NCBI GenBank assembly: GCA_024220525.1
Contig: JAMYWO010000113.1
Span: 12,343 to 59,522, forward strand
Length of the DNA: 47,180 nt
Source of the DNA: Cochliopodium minus
Lineage: Eukaryota > Discosea > Himatismenida > Cochliopodiidae
Direction: 5' to 3'
The notes under the pieces are model-generated. The model searched no databases and was not told the origin of the DNA. It was given only the letters and a program-made list of their open reading frames with translations. Position 1 is the first letter of the stretch, and every line of letters begins with the position of its first letter. Below, piece by piece: positions 10,831 to 21,679 of the stretch. Made by a program: the position numbers and the translations under genes.

Positions 10831-13800
10831 ATGAATGATAATAATAAGAATTTGATAGATTATATTGGTATAATATCAATGGCAACTCCCGAAGGTATAT
10901 CATAAATATTTATAGTTCAAAACAAAAAATATAAATATATTTTTTTAAATATGTGATTACCTTGAAAATATATCTTAATCAAAATCATTCAATGAATAGA
11001 TCCAACACCTCGTGTTTCATTTAGATATCCATTAGAAGATTATAAAGAGAATCCATTCAACAATCAAATTGGAATCGTAATAAGAAGAAGAGGATATAAA
11101 AAATATTTTTCAAATTATAAAACATCTCCTTAATAACATTGCATCTCAATCCAATTAATTCATTTTTTCTAAAAAATTAGTTTTGCTTGGATAATTTCAA
11201 AGTGTATAAAACACCCCAAGAACCATTATTGAACCATACAGTACTCACAGAAGCAACAGGAGATAGAATATATGTCTCCTCACTCACATTTTACGAGAAA
11301 TCGATTGATTATTCATCTCATAATACAAATACACAAATTAAAGAGATATTAAGATGGAAAACAATGTTTCAAAAATTCAAAAATGATGAAGAATCCCTCG
11401 TTGAAATCAAACCCAAAAAAATAAAGAAAGATAAAAAGAAAAAATCCGATAAATTAGTTGATGAAAAGACTTCACCAATTCCTATTTTGAGCATAAATAG
11501 CACAATGAATTTTCAAGAAGAGAATAAATTAATATTTCAAGATTTTGGTAAAATAATAACAAAAAAAATTCAAAATATCATGAAGAATATCTCCAAATTA
11601 ATTTCAAACCCTAGATTATTTTAAAAATATTCAATAATTCTTAAATCAAATTAATATAAGAATATCTACTTTTGGATATCCAATATTCAATCTAAATACA
11701 ATTTTGCTTTTTAATAATTTATCGGTCCATTTCAAAAAGAAATCACAAAAAAATCAATCTACACAAAATATGTTCCAAAATCAATCTGTATTATATCATC
11801 TTGGCCACTATTTTCGATCTTCTCAAAGGTCCTTTCATTCATATACCTCAACACTCATAATGAAATATCCACCGTCTTACCTCTCCCATATTACGTAAAG
11901 TATTTGACGAAAGATGTCTTAGTTCCAAAGGCTTTCGACATAAAAATTGAGTTTAGATTAGGAAATGAAGTTCTTAGTTTTATGAAACCTGCATTGAATC
12001 AGCCAACATTAGAATACGAGAAATATTTTTCTCATTTAGATGTAAGAATCTTATTTTATTTTATTTTTTAAAACAAAAATTAAAAACTCTTCACAAAAGT
12101 TTCCTTTGAGCCATTTGTTTAGTTGTTTGGATTTGGACTCTATTCTTTTGGTGGTCACCGGTCTTCTTAGAGAACAGAAAGTTTTAGTAAAGTCAAATGA
12201 TACATCTTTGTTAACAGTTGCAACACAAGCATTGTTAGCGCTGATATATCCATTTACTTGGCCTCATGTTTATATACCCACTCTCCCAGTTGAATTGTAA
12301 TTAACTTTTTTGACAATCAATTTTAGTTTTTTAAATATTTTGTTAAAAAAGAATTGGATTTCTTGAAAGTCCCACTCCATTTTTCACTGGAGTAAACTCT
12401 AGACATCTTCCATCTAACTTTGTGCCTATGGAAGATGTGATAGTTTGTGATTTAGATAGGGGTAGAGTCACAGTGCCTAAAGATTACAGTCACCACATCC
12501 CTCAAAAGTGTAAATATCTTTTTTTAAAATAAAAACAGAATTTTGAAAATTTATTTTTTTGAATTTAGTTCAAGATGAGTTGAAAGATACCATCAAGTCT
12601 GCTCTTTATCCTGAATTAAAGCTCATAAAAAGGCTTGACATTCCAAGGAATCAAGAAGAAGAAGATTATGATCAAGATACCAAAATCAGATTAGCATTTA
12701 TTAAATTATTTGCTAGGATGTTGAAGGGATTTGAAGATTGTAATTTATTTGTTTCTTTTTTTTAAAAATTATTTAATCACATTTTTTTTTTTCTTAGTTT
12801 TATTTATGGTTTATTCTACTGATGAACCTTTTGTATTATTCAATAAATTCAAATTTACTGCGAGAAACAAGGCAATCGCTCCATTTCTCGATGATTTTTT
12901 GAGGGCACAAACATTCAAAACATTGATCGATAGATCTGCGTTGTTATTAGGAACAGGATTTCAAGTAACGAATCCTTTTTATGGTATTTCCAAGCAATTA
13001 AAAGAAAAAGACTTTCGCTACCAATACCAAACACCGGAAGCAAACTCAATGTTCTCCAACAAAGATCGTGCTGAAATTTTTTGCGTCACAGAGCCTCAAC
13101 TCAACGAAGAAGAAAAGAAAAAGTATAATGTAGAAGAAAGTCTTTACATCTATTCCCAACTCCCCGATTTTTCTCCTTCTGACTTTAATATACCTGATCG
13201 TGATATTCAATACCCAACTACGAAAGATCAAAACATAGAGGGGAGTGTGGCTTACGCAATGGATGATTTTGAGGGGAATTACGAAAAGAAACAGATCAAT
13301 CTTCAAAAAGGAATGAAGCTTATCGTTTATTCCAAAGACGAAGAGTTTGCATATGGAAAGAGCTCGGAGATGACCGGTTATTTTCCTCTTTCTCATATCA
13401 AGTTTAGTCAAGGAGTAGTTTTGGAACACATTCCCAAAATAACCAAGACTGAGCCCAAGGAACTCGCCTACATTTTAAAAAATGAGGAAGAGAGAAAGAA
13501 AGCTAATGATTTGAAATCTTCAAAAGAAAATGTTGATCTAAATCAGAGTGTAACAATAGTGAAAGAATTGTCCTTAACTGAATTGGAGCTTATGGAAGAA
13601 AACGAGGAAAAAGCTAACACAGATGTTGAGATCATTGAGCCTCCTCCTTCTCCAGGTAATGAAGAAGTTAATCCAAATGAGAATCTAACAGAACTAAAGC
13701 CTATAGTGAATACTCCCGTTGAACCAAATGAAGATTCTCCAAAAACAGAACCAACAACTGTCAAAGATGAAAATTCTGGAAATACAACAAAGTCAAATGA

Positions 13801-14876
13801 AGAAGCAAACCAACAAAATGCTTCTCCTCAAAAAACAGAAAATTCAGAAAAAGAGAATGGACAAAACAATGATACAAACCTCGTCGAAGAAACAAAGACA
13901 GAAAGTTTAACCACCTTGGAAATCAAGCCAAAAAAGTCATCTCCTCGAATCCAAATAGAATCAACAAAAAGTACCAAAAGCACTGGTGCGGAAGAACACA
14001 GCGTCTACGACAATCCCAACAAAGACACCAAAGAAGAACCCAAAAAGTTTGTGAAAGCGCACTACAGAAATCATTCTCACGACTCCAACTTTGAGTCGCC
14101 TCCTCCTGTTCCCCAAAAGCCAAAAGGAGTTTCCCAAAATGTGATCAAGCACAAAAAAGAGCTTTCAGAAACGAAATTTCCGAAAATTCAAGTGACAGTA
14201 GGAGAACTAGAGCAAGACAAAAACTTCCGAAGCATGAGATCCGTCACCGTAAACAAATCTTCCAAGTCTCAAATCATTTTGGGTAACAACAAGAAGCCCG
14301 CTCTCAAAACACCTCCCAACAACACTAACAACACAAACAGCTGCAGCATCGAAGAGGAAAACTCCACCGAAGAAAGCTTGGAGCTCGAAAACGATCTCTA
14401 CAGCGATCCCAAGAAGAGAGACAGCGTCATGGAGATGTTGAACTTTGCTTACAACTCTTCCGAGGTGATGAAAATCAAGGATCTTGTCAATAATCATCAT
14501 ACTTCTGTTAGTGACGAAGATCTCTCTACTGATTCCCAGACCAAGGACAGCATCTATTACACCAGCAGCGAACTGACCACCGACAAGTCTCTCTTGCATT
14601 CTGACGGCCTTTCCGAAAAAAGCAGTCCGAAGGGGGATCAACTTGGTGGGTCTTCTGGTTCTATAGATAACCAACCATTATTAAGGTATTTCTTATCGTT
14701 TTTAAAAGCTTCAAATTTTTTATTTTTATTTTTTATTTTTTATTTTTTATTTTTTATTTTTTATTTTTTATTTTTTATATTGTTTTTTTAAAATTTTTTG
14801 AAATAATTAATATTTTTTTTTATTTTCTTTTATTTTTTTTTCAAATAGGATTGTCCATTGGCGCCTTTTTTCATGA
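10831..14876 (+). CDS. DENN-domain protein with SH3-like domain (putative Rab exchange factor)
   Basis: Exons: 10831-10894, 11000-11076, 11181-11547, 11740-12041, 12100-12296, 12352-12509, 12569-12739, 12798-14685, 14849-14876; about 1083 residues. The upstream DENN part (residues 1-about 150) includes LTEATGDRIYVSSLTFYE. The core DENN part (about 175-390) includes YVPKSICIISSWPLFSIF, LLVVTGLLREQKVLV and ESPTPFFTGVNSRHLP. The downstream DENN part (about 446-520) includes LDDFLRAQTFKTLIDR. Residues about 593-650 look like an SH3 domain (YAMDDFEGNYEKKQINLQKG, then TGYFPLSHIKF). A 400-residue acidic, Ser/Pro-rich tail follows, with PPPVPQKPK as a possible SH3 ligand. Known DENN proteins exchange GDP on Rab GTPases. 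The final intron (14686-14848) is the weak point: in phase it gives a short tail ending RIVHWRLFS, while another frame of the same exon encodes a hydrophobic segment (listed separately). Confidence 0.88.
14716..14778. repeat. (ATTTTTT)n microsatellite in last DENN intron
   Basis: Near-perfect 7-bp units of A plus six T, just after the donor at 14686. T-rich on the coding strand, like most long introns here. Confidence 0.8.
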
Positions 14877-14982
14877 TGCCATCGGAGTACCTTATGGAGC
14901 TTTCTCCTTTATTTTTGGTGTTACTTTCATTTCATGGGTATTTTGGCTTGGAATAATTTTGCTTCGTGTTGGAAAAAAATAA
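14849..14982 (+). other. hydrophobic open frame in the last DENN exon, out of phase with the gene
   Basis: After the AG at 14847-14848, one frame reads LSIGAFFHDAIGVPYGAFSF, then a second hydrophobic stretch ending WLGIILLRVGKK and TAA at 14980-14982. It looks like one or two membrane spans with a basic end, and its base composition is more exon-like than that of nearby introns. It needs one nucleotide from the upstream exon, but the DENN exon ends with two, so a simple splice enters another frame and stops at 14874. Either the assembly is off by one base, a different donor is used, or the resemblance is chance. Confidence 0.4.
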
Positions 14983-15128
14983 ATTAATTTAATTGTTTTA
15001 TTATCTTACTACCTAGTGGTGAAGTTCATGATTATCTTGATGATAAAAAATTCATATTTCTGAGTTTGATTTATTTTAAATTTTATTATTTATTTATTTT
15101 TGATTTTTTTTTTTTTTGAAAAATTAAT

Positions 15129-16694
15129 TTAATAAAAAGCAATTTGGTGCAACAAAGTTTTTCCAGTTTTTTCGTGAAATTTGATAATTACATTATCAAT
15201 ATTATTTTCCCAGTTTTCTTCTTCATTTACCAACTAAAAAAAAGAAAAAAATGAATAAATATCAAATTTAAAAAATGGAAAATGAAAATATGGAAATAAG
15301 AAAAAAAAATTAAAAAGATGTAAAAAAGATGTAAAAAAGATGTAAAAAAATAAAAATAAAAAATAATAAAAATAAAAATAAAAAAAATATGGTATGAAAA
15401 TTATAAAAAAATTGCCATGTCAAGAAAAGTTAATGTATATTTTGCTCCTGCGTCTGCGTCCTGATGGTTATCAGGAACAGTCAAATTAAGAACATGGATC
15501 CTTTGAAAATCTTTATTTCTTGATTTCATATCTAAAAATAAATGAAAAAATAAAAAAACAAACAAAAATAAAAAATAAACAAAAATAAAAAATAGTTAAA
15601 ATAAAATAAAAATTAAAAAATTAAAAACAAAAACAAAAATAAAAAATGGTAAAAATAAAATTAAAAATAAAAAAATTAAAATTAAAATATAAAAATATTT
15701 ACCATTCAATAAAGAATTAAATACTCTTTCTTCGTATGTTATTGCAATGTCGAATTTTTTGTTTTTCTCATTTTGCCATCTTTCTGGTGCTTCTTTCACG
15801 TTGAAGTTTCTCTTCAACATTTTCAAAATCCCATTGTTTCTATACCTTAAATAAAATAAGAATCAAAAAATTTTCAAAAGGAAAATGATTCTTTAAAATT
15901 TTTTTAATTAATTTTTTTTGAATAATTTTTTTTTTGATTAAATTTTTTTTTTTACAGTGATTTATCTTTATCTTTCAATTCTTCGTACATTTGTCTATAT
16001 GGTGTCCCAAAACTATAACAATTTGGTTGATCGATTGATGGACCTTATATTTTCGTTTGAAATGAAATTATAGAGTCAAAATGATAAGGGGGTTATGTTG
16101 AAGGAGAAAGTAATGATATGTCCATTTGATGAAAAGACTATTTTATCAAATGGACGATTGATTATATACATTTTAAGAATGATATATTAGGTAAAAGAAA
16201 GCAAATATTTGGATCCCCATCCAGTTATTGAATGATAAAATTTAGATTAATTGAGGATATATCCCCCTTTTAAATTTATAATACAAGAAACAAAGGAAAA
16301 GTTATTTATTTCTCCTTATAAAAATATTTTCGGATATCTTCTAACATATTGAAAATTTGTTAGTAAATATATCAAAGAATGGATCAATATCAATCAACAT
16401 ATACAAATGATAATATGATCATATTCAATCAATTGATCAATTTATCAACTATGATATGTTGAATATAAATTGATCCAAATTATATTGCGCATATTAAATT
16501 CTTACAAAAAATTTTCATTAGTTTTTTGTTTGTTCTTCTATTTTACCTGGCAATTTCACTTGTGAACTTGTCCCATAACTATCAACTTTATATCCTGATT
16601 CCTTCAAATAGCAATGTGCATTCATTGATCTGTTTTGATTGGATGCACAAACAACTGATACAGAAAAATGTTGATTCTTTTCATCATCTAACAT
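15129..16694 (-). CDS. SSU72: SSU72 RNA polymerase II CTD phosphatase
   Basis: Five exons: 16694-16547, 16043-15956, 15845-15703, 15531-15416, 15233-15129; 199 residues, close to the usual about 195. SSU72 removes phosphate from Ser5/Ser7 of the Pol II CTD and acts with the cleavage/polyadenylation machinery. The catalytic P-loop is VVCASNQNRSMNAH (C-x5-R-S, with Cys as nucleophile). It is followed by family blocks SYGTSSQVKLPG, CYSFGTPYRQMYEELK, DIAITYEERVFN, RIHVLNLTVPDNHQDA (DNH conserved) and the C-terminal KTGKTLLHQIAFY. The fourth intron has a GC donor (15415-15414) with an AG acceptor, and phase 0 on both sides supports it. Intron 1 (503 bp) is unlike the other introns and rich in palindromes. 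The gene converges on the DENN gene. Confidence 0.96.
16115..16480. repeat. cluster of inverted repeats in SSU72 intron 1
   Basis: Three foldbacks within 365 bp. An 11-bp perfect inverted repeat, GTCCATTTGAT (16120-16130) with ATCAAATGGAC (16145-16155), is extendable by four pairs across one bulged G. A 14-bp perfect palindrome, AATATGATCATATT, lies near 16413-16426. An interrupted stem pairs 16435-16449 with 16458-16475. This intron is less homopolymeric than the others, which suggests inserted or functional sequence rather than simple repeat drift. Confidence 0.6.
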
Positions 16695-17028
16695 TTCAAT
16701 CTTTGTCCAAAAAAACAAAACAATTCAATTTTTTTTTATTAATATTTCATCCAAAAAAATTAAAAAGATATTTATCTACCATGTTTTCCAGTTGTTGTTT
16801 ATTTCAATTATAATTATCATGAATGAAGTTTAAAAGTAAATTCATAACAATTTCTTTAATAAATATTAGTGATTTTCCAAAAAAAATCAAATGTAAAATA
16901 GAATTGTTGGAAATTTATGATGACTCTTTAACCAGATTCAATATATGACAATTTGGGTCGATTATTTTTTTTTTTCAAAATAATTTAATTTAAATAAAAC
17001 AAAAAATATTCAAAAAATATGCGCCAAA
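16695..17028. other. spacer between SSU72 start and membrane-protein stop
   Basis: 334 bp of A/T-rich DNA that must hold the SSU72 promoter and the 3' end of the next minus-strand gene. No distinct motif seen. Confidence 0.55.
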
Positions 17029-18022
17029 TCAATCATCTTTGTTGTTCATAACATCAGAATTTTCCTTCTTCAATTCAATAAGAATATCCCAATTACGTCT
17101 CATGAACCACATGAAAACACCTTGACATGCACTCCAAAAGATAAATAAGAAGAGATCATAGAGGATAAAGGCATTGAAGCTTGAATAGTAGCAGATGGGC
17201 TTCTGTTCTCCCTTTATCAAAATACCTGGAAGATTATGTCGACAAAATTTCGAGCTGTTGATCACGCTTCGAGAATCAATAATCAACACACCAAAGAATA
17301 TACTTGATGCTATCAACCCAATGAGAATGAACTGAATATATAAAAAGAAAAATTTCATTGGCAAAAAGGAATATGAGAAATCATTTTTATAGATTCATTT
17401 AATTTGTTATAATTCAATGATTCTTCTATTTTATAATTTTGTTTATAATTATTTTTTTTGAATATGCCTTATATTTTTGTATATAGGATTTATATTTGGG
17501 TAAGATTTGAGGATATTGAATATTATAGTTCAAGTATAAAAATTTAAAGTTGTTTTGTTACAATCCACATATATGATTTATATTTTGCTTTCCATATATT
17601 CCAAATGGCGAAAAATGGAAATAATGTACAAAAGGAGGAAACCAATATCCTTATCGTCTCATTTTTAGTAGGCCATCCACAATATATATCTGCTTCATCT
17701 GCACATTGTAAACTGAAATACAATGGTCTGTGATCTCGGAGTGTGGAATTGGATGAACATGCTGTTTTATTCAAATATAATTGGGCAGAAGCATTGGTAG
17801 TGATTGATTCGCTTTGGACTGAAAAGATGATTGAAAAGATCAACATGATCAAAGAGAATATCTAAAAAATGTTTGTATATTCAAAATAATTCGTTATTTA
17901 GGGTGTATTTTCAGTGATTTTTAAAAATTAATTTTAACTGAACAAAGTATTAACAAAATGACAATGAATGTTGGCAACCATGAATCATTATTTTGAATTT
18001 CTTCATCATCATCTTCTTCCAT
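17029..18022 (-). CDS. four-span membrane protein with glycosylated loop
   Basis: Exons: 18022-17939, 17861-17562, 17331-17029; 228 residues with consistent phases. An acidic N-terminus (MEEDDDEEIQNND) is followed by four hydrophobic segments: residues about 15-42, about 98-118 (ILVSSFCTLFPFFAIWNIW), about 129-147 (FILIGLIASSIFFGVLII) and about 178-203 (FILYDLFLFIFWSACQGVF). A basic/acidic C-tail ends NNKDD. The first loop (about 45-95) has several N-x-S/T sequons and three Cys; the second has two Cys, so both loops are probably lumenal or extracellular with disulphides. That is a tetraspan topology, but I see no CCG motif of true tetraspanins. It also faintly recalls part of amoebozoan frizzled-like receptors, which I cannot support. 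No function is assigned. Confidence 0.72.
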
Positions 18023-18610
18023 TTTCAATCTCTTTTTTTTTTTTTTTAATTATATCATAAGTAATAGTGAAGGATTTTCTTTTGACCAAATAAAGGTTAT
18101 TTGAATTTGATATTGTTTTGTGAAAGGATATATGGTCAATTTAAATTGTGGATACTTTGTGAATTATAAATTTTATTTAACGAAAAATTTGATTTAACGA
18201 AATTACTAAAATATGAGAATTTTTTTGAATAGAACTCAAATCATTTCGACCATTTTTTCAATTCTTTTGGAATGAATTTTCTGTTCTTTCTTTTTTTATT
18301 ATCCTTTCAGAAAAATATTTACAAAAGAAAGAACTATTCTGGCCTTCATATACTTATCAGATAAGCATTGAAGACATTTGGAGTTTTTTAAGGTAAAAAT
18401 TAATTGATATTTCAAAAAAAAAAAAAGAACACAAAAAATAAATAAAAAAAATATAAAGATAATAGCCCAAATTTATCTATTATATTACCCTCTCCTCTTA
18501 TTAGAATTCACAATAAAGCAATTTAGATAAATATAACATATTAAAGGAGAATAATATCAATTGGGAAAGGAAAATCTTTGATAAATATAAAAACTCAACA
18601 ATTTAGAATT
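18023..18610. promoter_or_regulatory. divergent promoter region (membrane protein / coiled-coil gene)
   Basis: 588 bp between divergent start codons. It contains a close direct repeat of ATTTAACGAAA, 17 bp apart (about 18177 and 18194). Otherwise it is A/T-rich with no recognisable RNA gene. Confidence 0.4.
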
Positions 18611-19622
18611 ATGAATGATCTTCGAAAAGATAATAATATCAATCAAGATGGAGATGATTTAGAGGTTTGATTACAAAGAATTTAAAATACAATATATATA
18701 TTTTAAATAAATTTATTATATTACATTTTTGACAAAAATCAGAACAAATCGAAAAAGGAATTGATTGAGATAATTGAAAATTTGAAAAGAGGAATAAAAG
18801 AAAGGGATAATATAATCAAAATAAGAAATCAGACTGTGAAGGTGAGAAAAATCAAATTTTTAAGCAATTTCATTCGTTTTGATAAGTTAATACTTTACAT
18901 ATAGAATTATACTTTAATTATGTCTTGAATTGTCAATCCGAAACAACATTATTTTTATATTTATTCGATCAATGATCCTCTTCATAAACAAAATTTTTTG
19001 GAAAGAATTAAAATGTTTATTAACTTGCTAATATATAAATCTCAATATTGATTGAACAATCATATTATTGTAGACATGTCCAAATATTACAACTTTGTCA
19101 GCGGATTTAAAGTTTTTACTAACAAATTTTAAACTGTTGTAATATTTTTGGACATCCCCAATATTATTGTCAATAATAAAAATCTTTGTTCATTTCATAA
19201 ATACATATATCACCATATTTCATCCTATAATCATTTTTTTTACATAAATATATTTTAAAGAGACTTATTCTCAATTCCACAAGATTAGTTTAATCATTTG
19301 GTTATCTTAAAAAAATTTTTTTTTGCAGGAACAACATGAGAAGATAAATGAATTGGAGAAGAAAATGAAAGGAATAGAGACAAGTGGTGATACTGATTGT
19401 GATATCTCAAACCATAAAAACAAATTGAAAACCAAATCGGTGAGGATGGATGGCAAATTCGAGTTGAACGACGAAAAATTGGAGAGATTACTTCATTTCA
19501 ATCGAATCAATTTGGAGGTGTTGAAGAATAAAGGAGATGATAAATTGATGAATCCCGTCCCAAACAAAATACCCGATATAAAAGTAAAATTTATTGGAAA
19601 TACATGTTCAATCGACATATAA
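18611..19622 (+). CDS. small coiled-coil protein of unknown function
   Basis: Exons: 18611-18664, 18743-18841, 19329-19622; 148 residues. The acidic start is MNDLRKDNNINQDGDDLE. A charged helix follows with heptad-like spacing of I/L (KKELIEIIENLKRGIKERDN, then EKINELEKKMKGI), and then a basic region ending KVKFIGNTCSIDI. I recognise no family. Phases fit at both introns. The second intron is 487 bp and carries a MITE-like inverted-repeat element. The first donor (GTTTGA) is weak, so the first exon is the least secure. Confidence 0.65.
19062..19170. mobile_element. MITE-like inverted-repeat element in an intron
   Basis: Left arm ATGTCCAAATATTACAAC (19076-19093) pairs with right arm GTTGTAATATTTTTGGACAT (19136-19155), differing only by two extra T. 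The 89-bp unit 19072-19160 is flanked by a 10-bp direct repeat ATATTATTGT at 19062-19071 and 19161-19170, as expected for a target-site duplication. There is no coding capacity, so it would be non-autonomous. The arm ACAAAGTTGTAATATTT recurs at 34284-34300 downstream of the carrier gene. The flanking repeat is A/T-rich and could be chance; the inverted arms are clear. Confidence 0.6.
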
Positions 19623-19888
19623 TCATATTATTTTATCTGTTTACTATTTGTTTGAATGAATATTCCCCATATAAATATGCGAGATATAGACAGTACTATT
19701 TATCATTTTATTTTTAAAAAGAATGAAAATGATATCAAGTACAATCAATGAAATTTAATCAATATGTTTTAATAATCTAATTATTTATATCAACATTTAA
19801 AACCTCCTTCATACATCTTACTTATGCCTAAAATTTTCAACTTTCTTTTTACTTTTCGTTGCTTTTTTTATTCACAAAGAAAAGGAAC

Positions 19889-21645
19889 ATGACAGTATCG
19901 AACCCAGAGTATCTACCCATCAAGGCGTCAGGAGATAACATCACCATTTTCTTCAACAAAGACGATCCACCTCTCAAAACAAAGAGGGGAGAGACGCCTC
20001 GTCCTCCTTCAACAAAGTCAACCCACAAAGATCTCACCACGTCCCCTTTATTAAGGCCCTACACTCGAAAAAAGTCTGTGGATATTGAAGAGAATACCAT
20101 CAAGCCTCTCAAAGAAATTGGAGGAGTAATTTTTTAAAGATTAATTCATATTTTTCACTTAATTATTCGTATCAATTATTTTTTTCTGAATTGATGGATT
20201 TAAAATAAAAAATACTAATTCAGAAATTATTTATCAAATCTCTTATTATTTATTCCTTTAAAAAAATTTCTTTCATAATAGTAATTTAATTAATTTATCG
20301 TTTAAATACAAATTTATTTAATTATTATTAATAAAATAAATAAAATAAATTTTTTTCTGATTTACTAAAATTATTGAATTATTTTAATACAAATTTATTT
20401 TAAATTTATAAAAATTTATTTAAATTAATATTTTTTTAGCACTTCAAATTCAATTATTTATTCAAAATTTCTTTTTTTTTTTAAATATACAGCTCAAAAA
20501 TAGCACAGAAGGAGTAACATTCGCAGAAAAGCTTCAAATCGCACTCAAAAAGAAGAAAAACAAGGACTCCGAAGAAGAATTCACCTCAGAAGACCCCCAA
20601 TCCTCGCCCACCTCCAACAACACAAACAACACAAACAATCCCATTCCAAACAATCCCATCGTAACAAACTTGAGCGAATCGGAAGATAAAAAAATTTTGT
20701 TGAGGGAAACTTCCGAAAGCAAGCTTCTCGTTCAAAGTTTCGCCAAACAAATCAAGTCTAATTTCAAGCAGAACGTCCTTTCTCGTTCTCAGGACTTTGA
20801 CGCCCGTCTTCATCCCCTTGTTGTCTTGTATCTTTTCAAGAAGTATCTTTCTGACAAGGATCTCTGCTCTTTGGCTCAAGTAAATAAGCTTTGGGCTAAA
20901 AGATGTGCAGAACACAAATGTAATACAAATTATTTTTTTTTTGAATTTTTTATCCATAATTTTTTATCTTTTTATTTTTATTTAATATTATTTATTATTT
21001 TAATTTATTATTTTTTTGAAATAAATTATTCTATTTAATTTTTATTTTTTTGAAACTTTTACAATATTATTCTTTTTTTTTTTTTTTTTATTAATTTTTT
21101 TCATTAATTTTTTATTTTTTCAATTTTAAAACTTTTTGTAGTGTATAAAGCGAGAAATAGTATAATATTAGAAATTTTGGAATCAGAAAGGTACTATGTG
21201 AGATCATCATTGTCTATAATTATAAAGGTAAAAAAAAAAATAAAATAAAATTAATTATTTTTATTGTTTCATAAATTTTTTTTTTTAAATTTTTTTTATT
21301 GATTAAAACAATTAAATTTATTTTATTTTTATTTTTATTTATTTTGATTTTTTTTAATTTTTTTTTTAAAAGTACTATCGAGAACCTTTGATAATCACAA
21401 ATATTTTGAATCACAAAGACAGCAAAGAGCTCTTTTCTAATCTGCCCACTCTTCACGGGATAAATTCTGTGTTGTTGGGGGAAATAGAGAACAGACTCTT
21501 CAACTGGTCCATCTCTCAAACTATTGGCGACATTTTTGTAAAGATGGGTCCTGTAAGAAATTTATTTTTATTTATTTTTTATTTTTTAATTCAATTATCT
21601 TTTTAATTTATAAATTTATTTAAATAGTTTTAGTTATTTATTTAT

Positions 21646-21679
<34 letters not shown>

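Noticed and set aside
14207-14674. 155-codon antisense open frame under the DENN gene tail
   Set aside because: It lies inside the 1.9-kb sense exon, whose frame, codon use and domain order are convincing; no homology seen on the antisense.
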